A stretch of 64,000 nucleotides of DNA from Deltaproteobacteria bacterium. Lineage in GTDB: Bacteria; Desulfobacterota; Syntrophobacteria; Syntrophobacterales; Syntrophobacteraceae. Below the pieces are notes generated by a model, which was given only the letters and a program-made list of their open reading frames with translations, was not told the origin of the DNA and made no database searches. Where the stretch lies: positions 186,001 through 250,000 of the forward strand of contig JAAYVE010000059.1 in the NCBI GenBank assembly GCA_012517315.1, in the 5' to 3' direction. The translations under genes were made by a program, and so were the position numbers. Of this stretch, positions 8,681 through 17,356 are shown in pieces. Each line of letters begins with the position of its first letter. The first letter of the stretch is position 1.

Positions 8681-9196
8681 TCACGGACCGGCTCCTTGAA
8701 AGAGTTCGATTCCTCTTCGAAAAGCGAGGAGGTTGATCTCGGTTTTTTGGCCGCCCAGCCGCCTGAGGGTCTTCTCCAGGTCGGTTGCCCTGCAGAAAAG
8801 GATGCCCGACGCGGCGGCCGCTCCCACAAGGATGAGGTTTGCCGATACGGGCGAACCCATGGCTAAGGCTGCAGAGGTTGCATCGATGGAAAACGGGGAG
8901 TCGGACGGAGAGGCGTTACAAAACGCCCGGCCCCCCGGCTTCAGATAGAAGCCGTGAACCTGCATCGCGTCGGGGTGAAAGCCCAGAAACACGTCGGCTC
9001 TCCCCGGCCGGATGAGAGGACTGGTGAAGCCGGCTCCGATCTTGAGGTGGCTGATGACGTTTCCCCCTCTCTGGGCCATCCCGTGGGTTTCGGAGATGAG
9101 GACGGGATGCTGCAATTCAAGGGCCGTTTCCGCAAGGAGTCGCGTGACAAAAAGGACCCCCTGGCCGCCTATGCCGCTCAAAATGATCTGTTGCAT
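8681..9196 (-). CDS. iorB: Indolepyruvate:ferredoxin oxidoreductase, beta subunit
   Basis: 171-residue subunit of the IorAB 2-oxoacid:ferredoxin oxidoreductase, equivalent to the gamma domain of pyruvate:ferredoxin oxidoreductase. It starts MQQIILSGIGGQGVLFVTRL, a hallmark of the family, followed by ETHGMAQRGGNVISHLKIG. I placed the start at the ATG at 9196; the in-frame extension upstream is arginine/proline-rich and unlike the family. It lies 140 bp after iorA. With IorA it should oxidatively decarboxylate aryl or branched 2-oxo acids to acyl-CoA, reducing ferredoxin. Confidence 0.9.
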   Translation of the reverse strand: MQQIILSGIGGQGVLFVTRLLAETALELQHPVLISETHGMAQRGGNVISHLKIGAGFTSPLIRPGRADVFLGFHPDAMQVHGFYLKPGGRAFCNASPSDSPFSIDATSAALAMGSPVSANLILVGAAAASGILFCRATDLEKTLRRLGGQKTEINLLAFRRGIELFQGAGP

Positions 9197-9336
9197 GGAA
9201 ATCTCGGACTCCCGCAATCGTTGCCTCGAATCACGGATAAGTGGACAAAGGGATCGCCCGATAACCGCACCATCCTCGACCGGGAAGACTGGCTGAGCCG
9301 CCGGTGCGTCGGGCCTCGATCCCCAAGGGAGGTCTC

Positions 9337-11202
9337 TCACGTGGACTCCCCCGCGACTTCCAGCGCGCCGTGGGGGCACACGTGGACGCAGACTCCGCAG
9401 CCGGAGCAGAGACCCTCGTCGATCCTGACCGGCTCCTTCTCCCCCTGTGGGACGAGTGCCGGGCATTCGAACTGTTTCACGCAGAAATCACAGGACTTGC
9501 ATTTCTCGTTGACCCTGACCTTGACGGGCGACCAATTCTGTTGGTGCCGGCGGTCCATGAGACAGGGTCTCTTGGCGATGACCACGGCCACGCCCCCCTC
9601 AGGGGACCGGACATGTTCCCCGGCTTCCCTGAGACGAGCGAGAAAGTCCTGGATGCGATAGGGATCTTCCTCCGTGACGGACCTCACCCCGCAGGCTCTC
9701 ACCAGGTCCATGAGGGAGAGGGAGGGCACGTGTGCGCCACCCAAAGTGACACCGGAGGCGGGAGTCGGCTGATGACCCGTCATGGCCGTGGTGCGATTGT
9801 CCAGGATGACGAGGACAAACCGGGCTCCCTGCACTACAGCGTTCATGAGAGGTGGGATGCCCCCGTGGAAGAAAGTCGAGTCGCCGATGGTGGCGCAGAT
9901 AACAGGGGCATCCTCTCTGCTCTGGTGATACGCATGATAAAACCCTGCGGCGAGGCCGATGGAAGCTCCCATGCAAAGGACCGTATCCACGACGCCCAGA
10001 TTTAAACCGAGAGTGTAACAGCCGATGTCCCCGGGGTAGATGCCCTTGGGGAAGGCCTTTTTGATGGCGAAAAAAGCGGCGCGGTGGGGGCATCCGGCAC
10101 AGAGGGTCGGGCGGCGCCCCGGGGCGGCGGCTGTCTTGACAGGCGAAAGCGCGTCCATTCCCAACACCTGCCGCAAGATCTCTTCGATCACTTCAGGGAG
10201 CAGTTCACCTGCGGCAGGAACGGTCCCGCTGTTTCTTCCCAATACCTGGTCTCTCGCTTGAAACTGCGTCTCCACCACCGGGGAACTCTCTTCCAACATC
10301 AGGATACGGCGGTAGGAGCGCAGTAGTTCCCGGGCAAACGCCTGTGGCAGAGGATATGGCATGGGCACCTTGAACAAGGGGATCCTGTGGAGGATTCCAA
10401 GGTCAGACATCACCTCCCGTGCATGGGCGTAGGACACCCCGCATGCCACGACGCAAAGGTCCCCCCGGTCAGCAACGGAGAGGGAGGGGGAAGGCTCTTC
10501 GCCGCCCGTTCCCCTGTCGTCCCGGCGTGGCATGAAGGCGTCTTCTTGGGAGATTCCGGCGATCTTTTCGTTCAGTTGATGATGGAGTGCCAGCCTGAAC
10601 CTGGGGGTTGCGGCCCAGCGGGTGGGGTCCTTTTCAAAAAGAGCCGTCTTCGTGGTCGGGGACAGCGCAGGCCACTCCAGATCCTGGCGGGCATGGCAAA
10701 CGCGCGTCGTGGGACGGAGCATCACGGGGATCTGGTATTTCTCGGACAACGTGAAAGCTTTTTCCACGTAAAGGCGCGCTTCCCGCGGTGAATCGGGGTC
10801 CAGCACCGGGATCTTCGCCATCAGGGCATACAGTCTGCTGTCCTGTTCCGTCTGGGAACTGTGCGGGCCTGGATCGTCCGCCACGATGAGTACGAAGCCC
10901 CCTTTCACACCCGTGTAGGCCGCACTCATGAGGGGGTCCGCCGCCACATTGAGGCCCACCTGTTTCATGATGACGGCCGAGCGCCTGCCGGCGTAGCTGT
11001 TGGCGAGCGCCACCTCCATGGCCACCTTTTCGTTGACGGACCATTCCAAATGGAGTTTTAGCCCCTCACGTTTCCGAAGTTCCACGAGGCTTCTCAGGAT
11101 TTCGGACGCAGGGGTTCCCGGGTACGAAGTGGCCATGGTGCAGCCTGATTCCGCAAGAGCCAGAGCGATGGCCTCGTTCCCAAGCAATATCCTTTTGGTC
11201 AC
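9337..11202 (-). CDS. iorA: Indolepyruvate:ferredoxin oxidoreductase, alpha subunit
   Basis: 621-residue catalytic subunit. N-terminal pyrimidine-binding domain opens KRILLGNEAIALALAESG with SYPGTPASEI. The thiamine diphosphate domain includes CAGCPHRAAFF, GDIGCYTLG and IGDSTFFHGG. The C-terminus carries two [4Fe-4S] ferredoxin motifs, CKSCDFCVKQFEC and CSGCGVCVHVCPHGAL. The first motif has a three-residue insertion before its last cysteine, as is usual for IorA. I chose the GTG at 11202, preceded by GGAGG with about 8 bases spacing; the longer frame upstream is not family-like. It heads the operon, so regulation probably acts in the 656-bp region upstream. Confidence 0.93.
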   Translation of the reverse strand: MTKRILLGNEAIALALAESGCTMATSYPGTPASEILRSLVELRKREGLKLHLEWSVNEKVAMEVALANSYAGRRSAVIMKQVGLNVAADPLMSAAYTGVKGGFVLIVADDPGPHSSQTEQDSRLYALMAKIPVLDPDSPREARLYVEKAFTLSEKYQIPVMLRPTTRVCHARQDLEWPALSPTTKTALFEKDPTRWAATPRFRLALHHQLNEKIAGISQEDAFMPRRDDRGTGGEEPSPSLSVADRGDLCVVACGVSYAHAREVMSDLGILHRIPLFKVPMPYPLPQAFARELLRSYRRILMLEESSPVVETQFQARDQVLGRNSGTVPAAGELLPEVIEEILRQVLGMDALSPVKTAAAPGRRPTLCAGCPHRAAFFAIKKAFPKGIYPGDIGCYTLGLNLGVVDTVLCMGASIGLAAGFYHAYHQSREDAPVICATIGDSTFFHGGIPPLMNAVVQGARFVLVILDNRTTAMTGHQPTPASGVTLGGAHVPSLSLMDLVRACGVRSVTEEDPYRIQDFLARLREAGEHVRSPEGGVAVVIAKRPCLMDRRHQQNWSPVKVRVNEKCKSCDFCVKQFECPALVPQGEKEPVRIDEGLCSGCGVCVHVCPHGALEVAGEST

Positions 11203-11858
11203 TACATTTTCCTCCTCCCCTGGCGGCAATCCGTCCTCCTCCGGAAAAACAAGGGAAAAAGCAGATGTCCGGGGGTGTTGCCCAAGTGTCTGTGGAGCGC
11301 CACAAAAAAAGCCGCGGACGGATGGATCAGCCACGGCCGGATGGGCTTTTTCGGCTCTTGGAAGCTCGGGTAATGTGTGAAGCTGCTTTCTGTGCGCGTC
11401 GGGAGAGGGGCGCCCCCACCGCACAACTCCATCCTCTAACAGACTCCATTTACGGGGTCAAGGAGGAAAGAACCGCGACAATATGCACCTTCGTTCTTCC
11501 CACGAGCGATCATTTGATCTATAGTGAAGTCTCTGCGGGGCGAGCAGAAATTCAGCGCAAGTGATCCTTGAACCTTCTGCCGTTTTTGCCCAATCCACCA
11601 CCCACGATGACCACGGTCGCTCCTTTGAAGGGGATGCTGCCCGAGAGGGGTGCGGCAGGGGGAAAACCCTCGTTCAGACGCATGTCCGGTGAATGTTCCG
11701 CTTGTTCCTTTTTGTCCTTTACCGGACCCGGTTTTAAAGTATTGTTCAGCGGATGACGACCTGATTCCCGGAGGCTGAGTCCATGGAAAAGGTTCGGGCG
11801 AGAGCTCCACTGAGAACCGTACCGCCTCCTCAGCCAGGACGCAATTCAAACGTCTAAA
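11203..11858. other. Divergent intergenic region upstream of iorA and the TVP38 gene
   Basis: 656 bases between iorA (minus) and the TVP38-type gene (plus). This is where promoters for both should lie. Around 11304-11350 a stretch AAAAAAAGCC ... GGGCTTTTT could form an imperfect hairpin. On the minus strand TTGACC near 11455-11461 could serve as a -35 box, but its -10 partner is poor. Open frames here lack ribosome binding sites and family-like sequence. No repeat or RNA gene recognised. Confidence 0.35.
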
Positions 11859-12638
11859 ATGATCGGACCGCAGGACATGGCGGATGTAAACCAGGAAGAA
11901 TCGAGCTGTCCTCCCAAAGCCAAGAACCACGTTTGGGTCAAGCTTTCCCTCCTTTTCCTCTCCCTGGCCCTTTTTACCGTGATTCTCTACGAAACGGGAC
12001 TTGTGAAATTTTTTCTCCACAAGGACCACATGGTGGAGTTCATCGAATCGCTTGGCCCATGGGGTTTTGTGGGCTTCGTCTTCCTCCAGGTCCTACAGGT
12101 TGTCGCGGCTCCTGTCCCCGGCGAATTGACCGGCTTTCTCGGAGGTTACCTTTACGGCCCGTACTTGGGGGTGTTGCTGTCCACCATCGGTTTGACCATT
12201 GGGTCTTATCTTGCGTTTTTCCTTTCCAGAGTCCTCGGAAGACCTTTCGTGGATCGCTTCGTCTCGAAGGCCACCATGGAACGCTTCGACTTTCTGCTGC
12301 ATCACAAGGGAGCGTTCCTGGTCTTTCTCCTGTTTCTCATCCCCGGTTTCCCGAAGGACTATCTTTGCTACGTTCTCGGTCTCGGCCACCTCTCTTCACT
12401 GGAATTCATCATCATCGGAGGAACGGGGCGGCTTTTCGGGACGATACTCCTCACCCTGGGGGGCACCTTTATCCGGCTGCACCACTACAAGAGCTTTTTT
12501 GTGCTCATCGGAGCTGCCATCATCTTCCTCTTTCTTGCAATGGCCTACAAGGACCGCATCGAGAGGGTCCTCAGAGACTGGCACGCCCGGAGACACGCCA
12601 AGGAGGGCGTCAAAGAAGCGAATCGCCGGGCGGCTTGA
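11859..12638 (+). CDS. TVP38/TMEM64 (VTT domain) family membrane protein
   Basis: 259-residue inner-membrane protein with about six hydrophobic segments. The VTT/DedA-like signature is clear: AAPVPGELTGFLGGYLYGP, then GSYLAFFLSRVLGRPFVDRF and FLIPGFPKDYLCYVLGL, the re-entrant motifs of this family. Members are linked to lipid or small-molecule translocation; the substrate here is unknown. Start at ATG 11859 or, six codons later, ATG 11877; neither has a good ribosome binding site. Charged C-terminal tail (RDWHARRHAKEG). Stands alone between divergent iorA and the hydrolase gene. Confidence 0.85.
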   Translation: MIGPQDMADVNQEESSCPPKAKNHVWVKLSLLFLSLALFTVILYETGLVKFFLHKDHMVEFIESLGPWGFVGFVFLQVLQVVAAPVPGELTGFLGGYLYGPYLGVLLSTIGLTIGSYLAFFLSRVLGRPFVDRFVSKATMERFDFLLHHKGAFLVFLLFLIPGFPKDYLCYVLGLGHLSSLEFIIIGGTGRLFGTILLTLGGTFIRLHHYKSFFVLIGAAIIFLFLAMAYKDRIERVLRDWHARRHAKEGVKEANRRAA

Positions 12639-12836
12639 GTTCTTGCGTTTTCCCCTCGGCATTCAAGGAATGAACACAACCTGTCCCACTTCAGACACTT
12701 CCAAGGACGCCCCCTTCCATGACGGCCCATGTTTTCCCGTAACCGAGTCCTGTACATTGAGGGCCCGTTCTCCGGGAGACTCCCGACTGGTTTCGTTTCA
12801 TGAGCTAAGCCGGCTGCAAACAGGAGAACGCAAGGC

Positions 12837-13859
12837 ATGAGCATCTCCTTCCACGTTCTGGGAAAGCCGGCCATGGACAACGCCCTGTTGGTGGATATCC
12901 ACAGCGGGCAAGCCGTGGAGCGGCTCCTGTTCGACTGCGGGGAAGCCTGCCTCCAGGGACTGACCGTCGCCCAAATCCGGGGGATCGACCATGTCTTCTT
13001 CTCCCATCTGCACATGGACCACGTGGCGGGTTTCGACACCTTCTTTCGCTGCAATTTCAACCGGACCGCAAAACCGAACCGGCTCTGGGGGCCGCCCCGG
13101 ACCGCGAGCATCCTGCAGCACCGCTTCCGGGGTTACCTTTGGAACTTGTATGAGCGGATGTCGGCGAGTTGGCTGATTTCGGAAATACACGAAAGCCAAA
13201 TCGTCACCACCCGCTTTGAGTTGGAGGAAGCCTTCGCCGATGCCCATTGGGAAGGGGCGGAGCCTCACAAGGGACCGATCGTTGCCAGTGCTGGTTTCAC
13301 CGTGGAAGCCTTCACCATGGATCACCGGACCCCGTGCATCGCTTACCTGGTCCGGGAGAAGCCAAGGTGGAATGTGAACACGGACCGGTTGGCGGAGTTG
13401 GGGCTGCATCCCGGCCCATGGCTCAGAGAGCTGAAAGATGGGAATGCCACTCGGGGGGCGATGGGGGAGCAGGGTATGGAAGATCCCATGGAGGAACTCA
13501 GGCGGGAGCTCTTGGTGGAGTCACATGGAGAATCCATCGCCTACCTGACGGACTTCCTTCTGGACGAACGGGCGATGGAGGGGCTTTCTACTGCACTCAA
13601 AGGGTGCAGGACCCTGGTGTGCGAAGCCCAGTACCGACAGAAAGACCTCCAACTGGCGAAAAAGCATTTCCACATGACGACGGTCCTTTCGGCGACCCTG
13701 GCCGAAAGGGTTCATGCGCGGGAACTGGTGTTGTTCCATTTGTCCGATCGCTATGATCGAGCGGATTGGATGGAAATGCTCCTGGAGGCCCGGGAGATTT
13801 TTCCCAACACCCGTTATCCCGCGGGCTGGAACTTGGAACCGGCAGGTGAAAGGGGGTGA
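12837..13859 (+). CDS. RNase Z-like metallo-beta-lactamase fold hydrolase
   Basis: 340 residues. Metal-binding motif FFSHLHMDHVAG (HxHxDH) lies near residue 58, with later ligands in YLTDFLLD, CEAQYRQKD, HFHMTT and LFHLSDRY. This arrangement fits tRNase Z-type enzymes that trim the 3' end of tRNA precursors; a broader beta-lactamase-fold hydrolase role is possible, since the sequence around the core (WNVNTDRLAELGLHPGPWL) matches RNase Z but the flexible arm is not obvious. The start is the ATG at 12837 with AGGAG about 11 bases upstream. Cytoplasmic, apparently monocistronic. Confidence 0.8.
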   Translation: MSISFHVLGKPAMDNALLVDIHSGQAVERLLFDCGEACLQGLTVAQIRGIDHVFFSHLHMDHVAGFDTFFRCNFNRTAKPNRLWGPPRTASILQHRFRGYLWNLYERMSASWLISEIHESQIVTTRFELEEAFADAHWEGAEPHKGPIVASAGFTVEAFTMDHRTPCIAYLVREKPRWNVNTDRLAELGLHPGPWLRELKDGNATRGAMGEQGMEDPMEELRRELLVESHGESIAYLTDFLLDERAMEGLSTALKGCRTLVCEAQYRQKDLQLAKKHFHMTTVLSATLAERVHARELVLFHLSDRYDRADWMEMLLEAREIFPNTRYPAGWNLEPAGERG

Positions 13860-13976
13860 AAACTGGGATCCCTCGAATCCCGCCACCTTGTGCTCATCTG
13901 AGGGATACCTTGTCCCCGGTATGCATCGGACCGTTCGCAGGGTCACGCAGATTCCCGGCCCGATAAGGATCTTCGC

Positions 13977-14540
13977 CTACAGCCCAAATGGTCTGACGGT
14001 TCTGCTTGCGACGATTTCTCCTCTCGCGTTCAGACTGTACAAGACGAGCCTGCCAATTTCCCACCCTCCTGACGAGCGACCGAAAAGAGGGAGTCGTGAT
14101 CCCGAGGAAAACCCCAGAACGAAGATGGTGCACCCCCCTACCACGCCACCTTTCCCGGCAAAAAAGCGTCTGCCTGCAGCGATGAGGAAGTCTCTACCGG
14201 CGCTGCTTCGGGCTGTTTGGCAACCCATAAACAGCAACCGCCCGGGTCCCCGGTACAAACCAGGAGAGATGATGACAAGGGGCAGCGTCCCGACAGTGAG
14301 ACTTCCCCCTTTGAAATAGATACCGCCCGGGCTGCCGTGGGTGCAAAAGGTGATTTGCTCGATGCCGATGTAATCCTGTAAAACGCCGCTCAATTCCGCC
14401 ACTCCATGAATGCCTCTCGCGTCGACGGTCCAAGCACCGTATTGGTGGGAAGACAGGAATTCTCCCGCTTCATCGGAGCTGAGTTTGTCATCGGCATCAT
14501 AGATCATCAACTCGCTGACACATTTTCGAAGCGTGCTCAT
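13977..14540 (-). CDS. Small caspase/CHAT-like or DUF4347-like protein
   Basis: 187 residues, no signal peptide or membrane segment. I place the start at the ATG at 14540, since AAGGAG stands six bases before it. Residues about 62-72 read QITFCTHGSPG and residues about 102-111 read LLFMGCQTAR. A His-Gly after a hydrophobic strand followed by a second strand ending in GCxTA is the layout of the His/Cys dyad (His68, Cys107) in clan CD folds such as CHAT, caspase-like and DUF4347 domains. Next come GRDFLIAAGRRFFAGKGGVVGG and a basic tail. It stands alone, convergent to the RNase Z-like gene. The family call is by pattern only. Confidence 0.5.
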   Translation of the reverse strand: MSTLRKCVSELMIYDADDKLSSDEAGEFLSSHQYGAWTVDARGIHGVAELSGVLQDYIGIEQITFCTHGSPGGIYFKGGSLTVGTLPLVIISPGLYRGPGRLLFMGCQTARSSAGRDFLIAAGRRFFAGKGGVVGGCTIFVLGFSSGSRLPLFGRSSGGWEIGRLVLYSLNARGEIVASRTVRPFGL

Positions 14541-15068
14541 GCTGCTCTCCTTCAGAAAAGTGCCTTCAAACGCCCCCAACAGGTTGCTGAGAAGGGGGGT
14601 GGGGTTTCCCCTGTCTTTTCGGTCGAATCATGTCATCATCTGATCAGGGTATTCATCCCCCGATGTGCGCCGGAGGGGGAAGATCTCGCAGGAGTGTTCC
14701 CTCCCCGCCCCTGCCGGTGGTCTATCACAGGGGAGGTGTCTCGGTCATGTTTACACAGAGGGGACGCATCGGACCCTGTAGGCCTCTGGGGGTGGCTCAT
14801 TCATCAGGGTGAGTGGGATGCGCCCCAGAACATGATGGTAGAGTACCCTCTGACACCCCCTCAAACATGCGGCCGAGATTTCTGTGCACTCAAAGTGATG
14901 GCGTGAGGATGAAAGGGGCTGAAAAGACAGGTCGGGCGGAAATGGGACGAATGGTTTCATACTCGTCGGCCTTTGCCGGGAGCGCATTCCAGAGGGTCAC
15001 ATCTTGTTGCTTGGATCAACTTGCGCATGCCCATGATGTGTCCTGAGAAAAGATTGAAGTCTGGGACC
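14541..15068. other. Intergenic region, no gene seen
   Basis: 528 bases between the caspase-like gene and tRNA-Arg. The reading frames here look like random translation of GC-rich sequence. A T-rich stretch after the tRNA (near 15050, reading leftwards TCAATCTTTTCTC) could help termination, but I see no strong hairpin. The promoter of the caspase-like gene must be here, but I cannot locate it. Confidence 0.35.
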
Positions 15069-15145
15069 TGGTGCCCCCGACAGGACTCGAACCTGTGGCA
15101 CCCAGATTAGGAATCTGGTGCTCTATCCGCCTGAGCTACGGGGGC
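15069..15145 (-). tRNA. tRNA-Arg, anticodon CCT
   Basis: A full cloverleaf reads on the minus strand. The acceptor stem is GCCCCCG paired with CGGGGGC, the D-stem GCTC/GAGC, the anticodon stem CCAGA/TCTGG with loop TTCCTAA (anticodon CCT, reading AGG), and the T-arm ACAGG TTCGAGT CCTGT. Discriminator A is followed by an encoded CCA. 77 bases including CCA. A likely promoter stands just upstream. Confidence 0.96.
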
Positions 15146-15165
15146 ACAGGGAAAGAATGGAATGG

Positions 15166-15195
15166 TGCATACCACAGAGGAAGATCGGCTGTCAA
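15166..15195 (-). promoter_or_regulatory. Probable sigma-70 promoter of tRNA-Arg
   Basis: On the minus strand TTGACA (15195-15190) is followed after 18 bases by TATGCA (15171-15166). Transcription would start near 15159, about 14 bases before the tRNA 5' end. The -35 box is perfect; the -10 box is moderate. Confidence 0.6.
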
Positions 15196-15507
15196 CAAAA
15201 GCGGCGGCGCACCACTGCGGGCTGAAGGCTGGGTCAGGGGCCCCCAGTGCTGGGGAGCCGGAACTCTGCCCCTGCACTCCCAACGTTGGTCGAAGGGGAA
15301 CAGAGATTTCCGGAAAAATCCATACTGGGGTGCCGCTTCATTTTCGGATCACGGCTCTCCGCGTGACAGATCACTTTTGCCCTGTTTGCAGGAGACTGTG
15401 AACTATGGGCTCCTTCTCACTCGCGAGGCTTGGGGAACCCCCACCTTTTCCTCTATGGATCATGGGGATTCCTGTTCCGAAGGTGCAACTGAACGGGCGG
15501 TGCAGCA
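15196..15507. other. Intergenic region between tRNA-Arg promoter and SH3 protein gene
   Basis: 312 bases without a gene. I see no transposon end, repeat or RNA. The 3' end of the SH3-anchor gene faces the tRNA promoter, so both are transcribed leftwards. Confidence 0.35.
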
Positions 15508-16167
15508 TCAGAAATAGATGATGCGCCTTTTTCTCTGGTGTCGGCCGGTAACCCAGCCGATGACCCAGCCACAAAAAAGAACGAAAGCGCCTGCAGCAAA
15601 CCAGGTAACCCGCTGGGAGAGCCTGAGGCTGTCGTTTTCCTGGGTGAGTCTTTCGATGGTTTCCTGGGACGCGGCGAGGTTGGTCTGAGTGGATTCGTAT
15701 TCGTCCCTCAGGGCGATGTAGTTGGCAGACCCTGTTTTCAGTTTCTCGTAATCGTTCTCGAGCTTGGAAAACTGCTCGGAAAGCTTTTGTTCCCGCTGCT
15801 GCAGGTTTACCTTCTCCTTTTCCAGTTGGACCACCCGCTCATTGAGGGCGGCATTTTCGTTCTGGAGTTCCTTGGTCAAGGTCTCCTCCGGAGGCCGTGC
15901 TCCCAAGGTCCGCGTTGGGACCCACCCATCTCGCGGTTGCGCGTCTGTGCCCGAATAGCGCACCAAAGTCCATTCACTTCCCTTGAGGATTTCGACACTG
16001 GCGCCGGGAGTCAGCATGGCGATGGGCTTCGCCTGTGCGTTGGGGGACGTTCGAAGGGGAACTTCTTTGGTATCCACAATGTATGCCTTTGCAGCCCAGG
16101 TTGCGTGAGGATAGAATAGCGTGCTAAAAAGGAGCAATGAAACGGCCCACTGGCAAATATTCGGCAT
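15508..16167 (-). CDS. SH3 domain membrane-anchored protein (TIGR04211-like)
   Basis: 219 residues. An N-terminal signal peptide (LLLFSTLFYPHATWA) is followed by a bacterial SH3 domain (VPLRTSPNAQAKPIAML, VEILKGSEWTLVRYSG, GWVPTRTLG), a long coiled coil of about 90 residues (NENAALNERVVQLEKEKVNL onwards) and one C-terminal transmembrane helix (AAGAFVLFCGWVIGWVTG) with a basic tail. This is the layout of the YgiM-like SH3-anchor family, presumed envelope-located and peptidoglycan-interacting; exact role unknown. I prefer the ATG at 16167, which begins the signal peptide and has GGAGA upstream. Confidence 0.82.
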   Translation of the reverse strand: MPNICQWAVSLLLFSTLFYPHATWAAKAYIVDTKEVPLRTSPNAQAKPIAMLTPGASVEILKGSEWTLVRYSGTDAQPRDGWVPTRTLGARPPEETLTKELQNENAALNERVVQLEKEKVNLQQREQKLSEQFSKLENDYEKLKTGSANYIALRDEYESTQTNLAASQETIERLTQENDSLRLSQRVTWFAAGAFVLFCGWVIGWVTGRHQRKRRIIYF

Positions 16168-16558
16168 GGCTGATGTCTCCGTGTGCGATTTGAAAACAGG
16201 GTTTTGACGGGATCGGGGAGAAGACCCCGGAGGGCAGCGGGGGGCGCAAAACCCGTCAACTCTGTCATGGATGCATTTGCAGGGGACAGATGGATTCCCG
16301 CCCCTGTTGCCGCACCCGAAGGAACTCCCCAAGCAACGATGACTTTAACCCTTGCGACATGGAACGGAAAACTCTCTCGAAAGGCTTGAGAAGAGCATTG
16401 AACAAATGAGAGGGTGAGCCGGCCGTCCCCGTGTTGTCATTCAGGTCTCACAGCGAGCCGACTGAATGACGGTCGGCATTATAGATTCACGGGACCGGGC
16501 AGGCAAGGCAAAAAGGCTTTCACCCTAAGTCTTCATGGAATTGGAGAGGTTCAGGCGC
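16168..16558. other. Divergent promoter region between SH3 protein and tatD
   Basis: 391 bases. The sequence GGCATTATAGATTC near 16475-16488 holds a TATAGA box that could serve rightward transcription of tatD, but a matching -35 box is not evident. No gene or repeat recognised. Confidence 0.3.
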
Positions 16559-17356
16559 ATGTTGATCGACACTCATGCACATCTCGATTTTCCTGAATTT
16601 TCCGGTGACTTGGCCTCAACACTTTCCCGCGCCAGGGAAAACGGTGTTGTAAACATCATCAGCATCGGAATCGACATCCAAAGCAGTAGACGGGCAGCAG
16701 AACTGGCGGCGCTTCACCCCGAGATCTATGCCACCGTGGGTGTTCATCCCCATGGCGCGAGAGAGCTTGACGGTTTACTCCTGTCGGATCTGGAGGGTTT
16801 GGCGGCACGAGAGCGGGTTGTTGCAGTGGGTGAAATCGGGCTGGACTATTACCGCGACCGCCAACCCCGTGCCGTGCAGAGAAAGTGCCTGGAACAACAG
16901 CTGGAACTGGCCTGTGCCGCGGGAATGCCGGCGGTCTTTCACATCAGGGATGCGTTCGACGATTTCTTCAAGGTGGTCGAAGGATTCCTTTCCAGTTTGA
17001 AGGTCGGCGTGCTGCACTGCTTTTCAGGAGATTGGGGCGTCGCAAAAGTGTGCCTGGACATGGGTTTCTATCTCTCCATTCCGGGCACCGTGACGTATCC
17101 CAAGGCAACGGCGCAGCAGGAGGTGGCGCGGCTCGCTCCCATGGACCGTATCCTCCTGGAAACCGACTGCCCCTACCTTGCTCCCATGCCTTACCGGGGA
17201 AAAGTCAACGAGCCTGCATACATCCTGTATACGGCGCGGAAAATCGCGGAACTGAGAGGATGTTCCTTGGAGGAGATCGGGGAGCGGACCACGGCCAATG
17301 TGTGCGCAGTTTTCGGCATTGCGCCCGAGAATCGATGGAAAAACGTTTCGCAATGA
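16559..17356 (+). CDS. tatD: TatD family metal-dependent hydrolase
   Basis: 265-residue TIM-barrel hydrolase. Metal ligands are recognisable: LIDTHAHLDF at the N-terminus, VGEIGLDYY, FHIRDAFDDFF, HCFSGD and LETDCPYLAP. Family members are 3'-5' DNA/RNA exonucleases or deacylases acting in the cytoplasm. I chose the ATG at 16559, which follows GGAGAGG and puts the conserved strand at the terminus; an ATG at 16535 lacks a ribosome binding site. The stop overlaps the maf start in an ATGA junction, so the two are translationally coupled. Confidence 0.93.
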   Translation: MLIDTHAHLDFPEFSGDLASTLSRARENGVVNIISIGIDIQSSRRAAELAALHPEIYATVGVHPHGARELDGLLLSDLEGLAARERVVAVGEIGLDYYRDRQPRAVQRKCLEQQLELACAAGMPAVFHIRDAFDDFFKVVEGFLSSLKVGVLHCFSGDWGVAKVCLDMGFYLSIPGTVTYPKATAQQEVARLAPMDRILLETDCPYLAPMPYRGKVNEPAYILYTARKIAELRGCSLEEIGERTTANVCAVFGIAPENRWKNVSQ

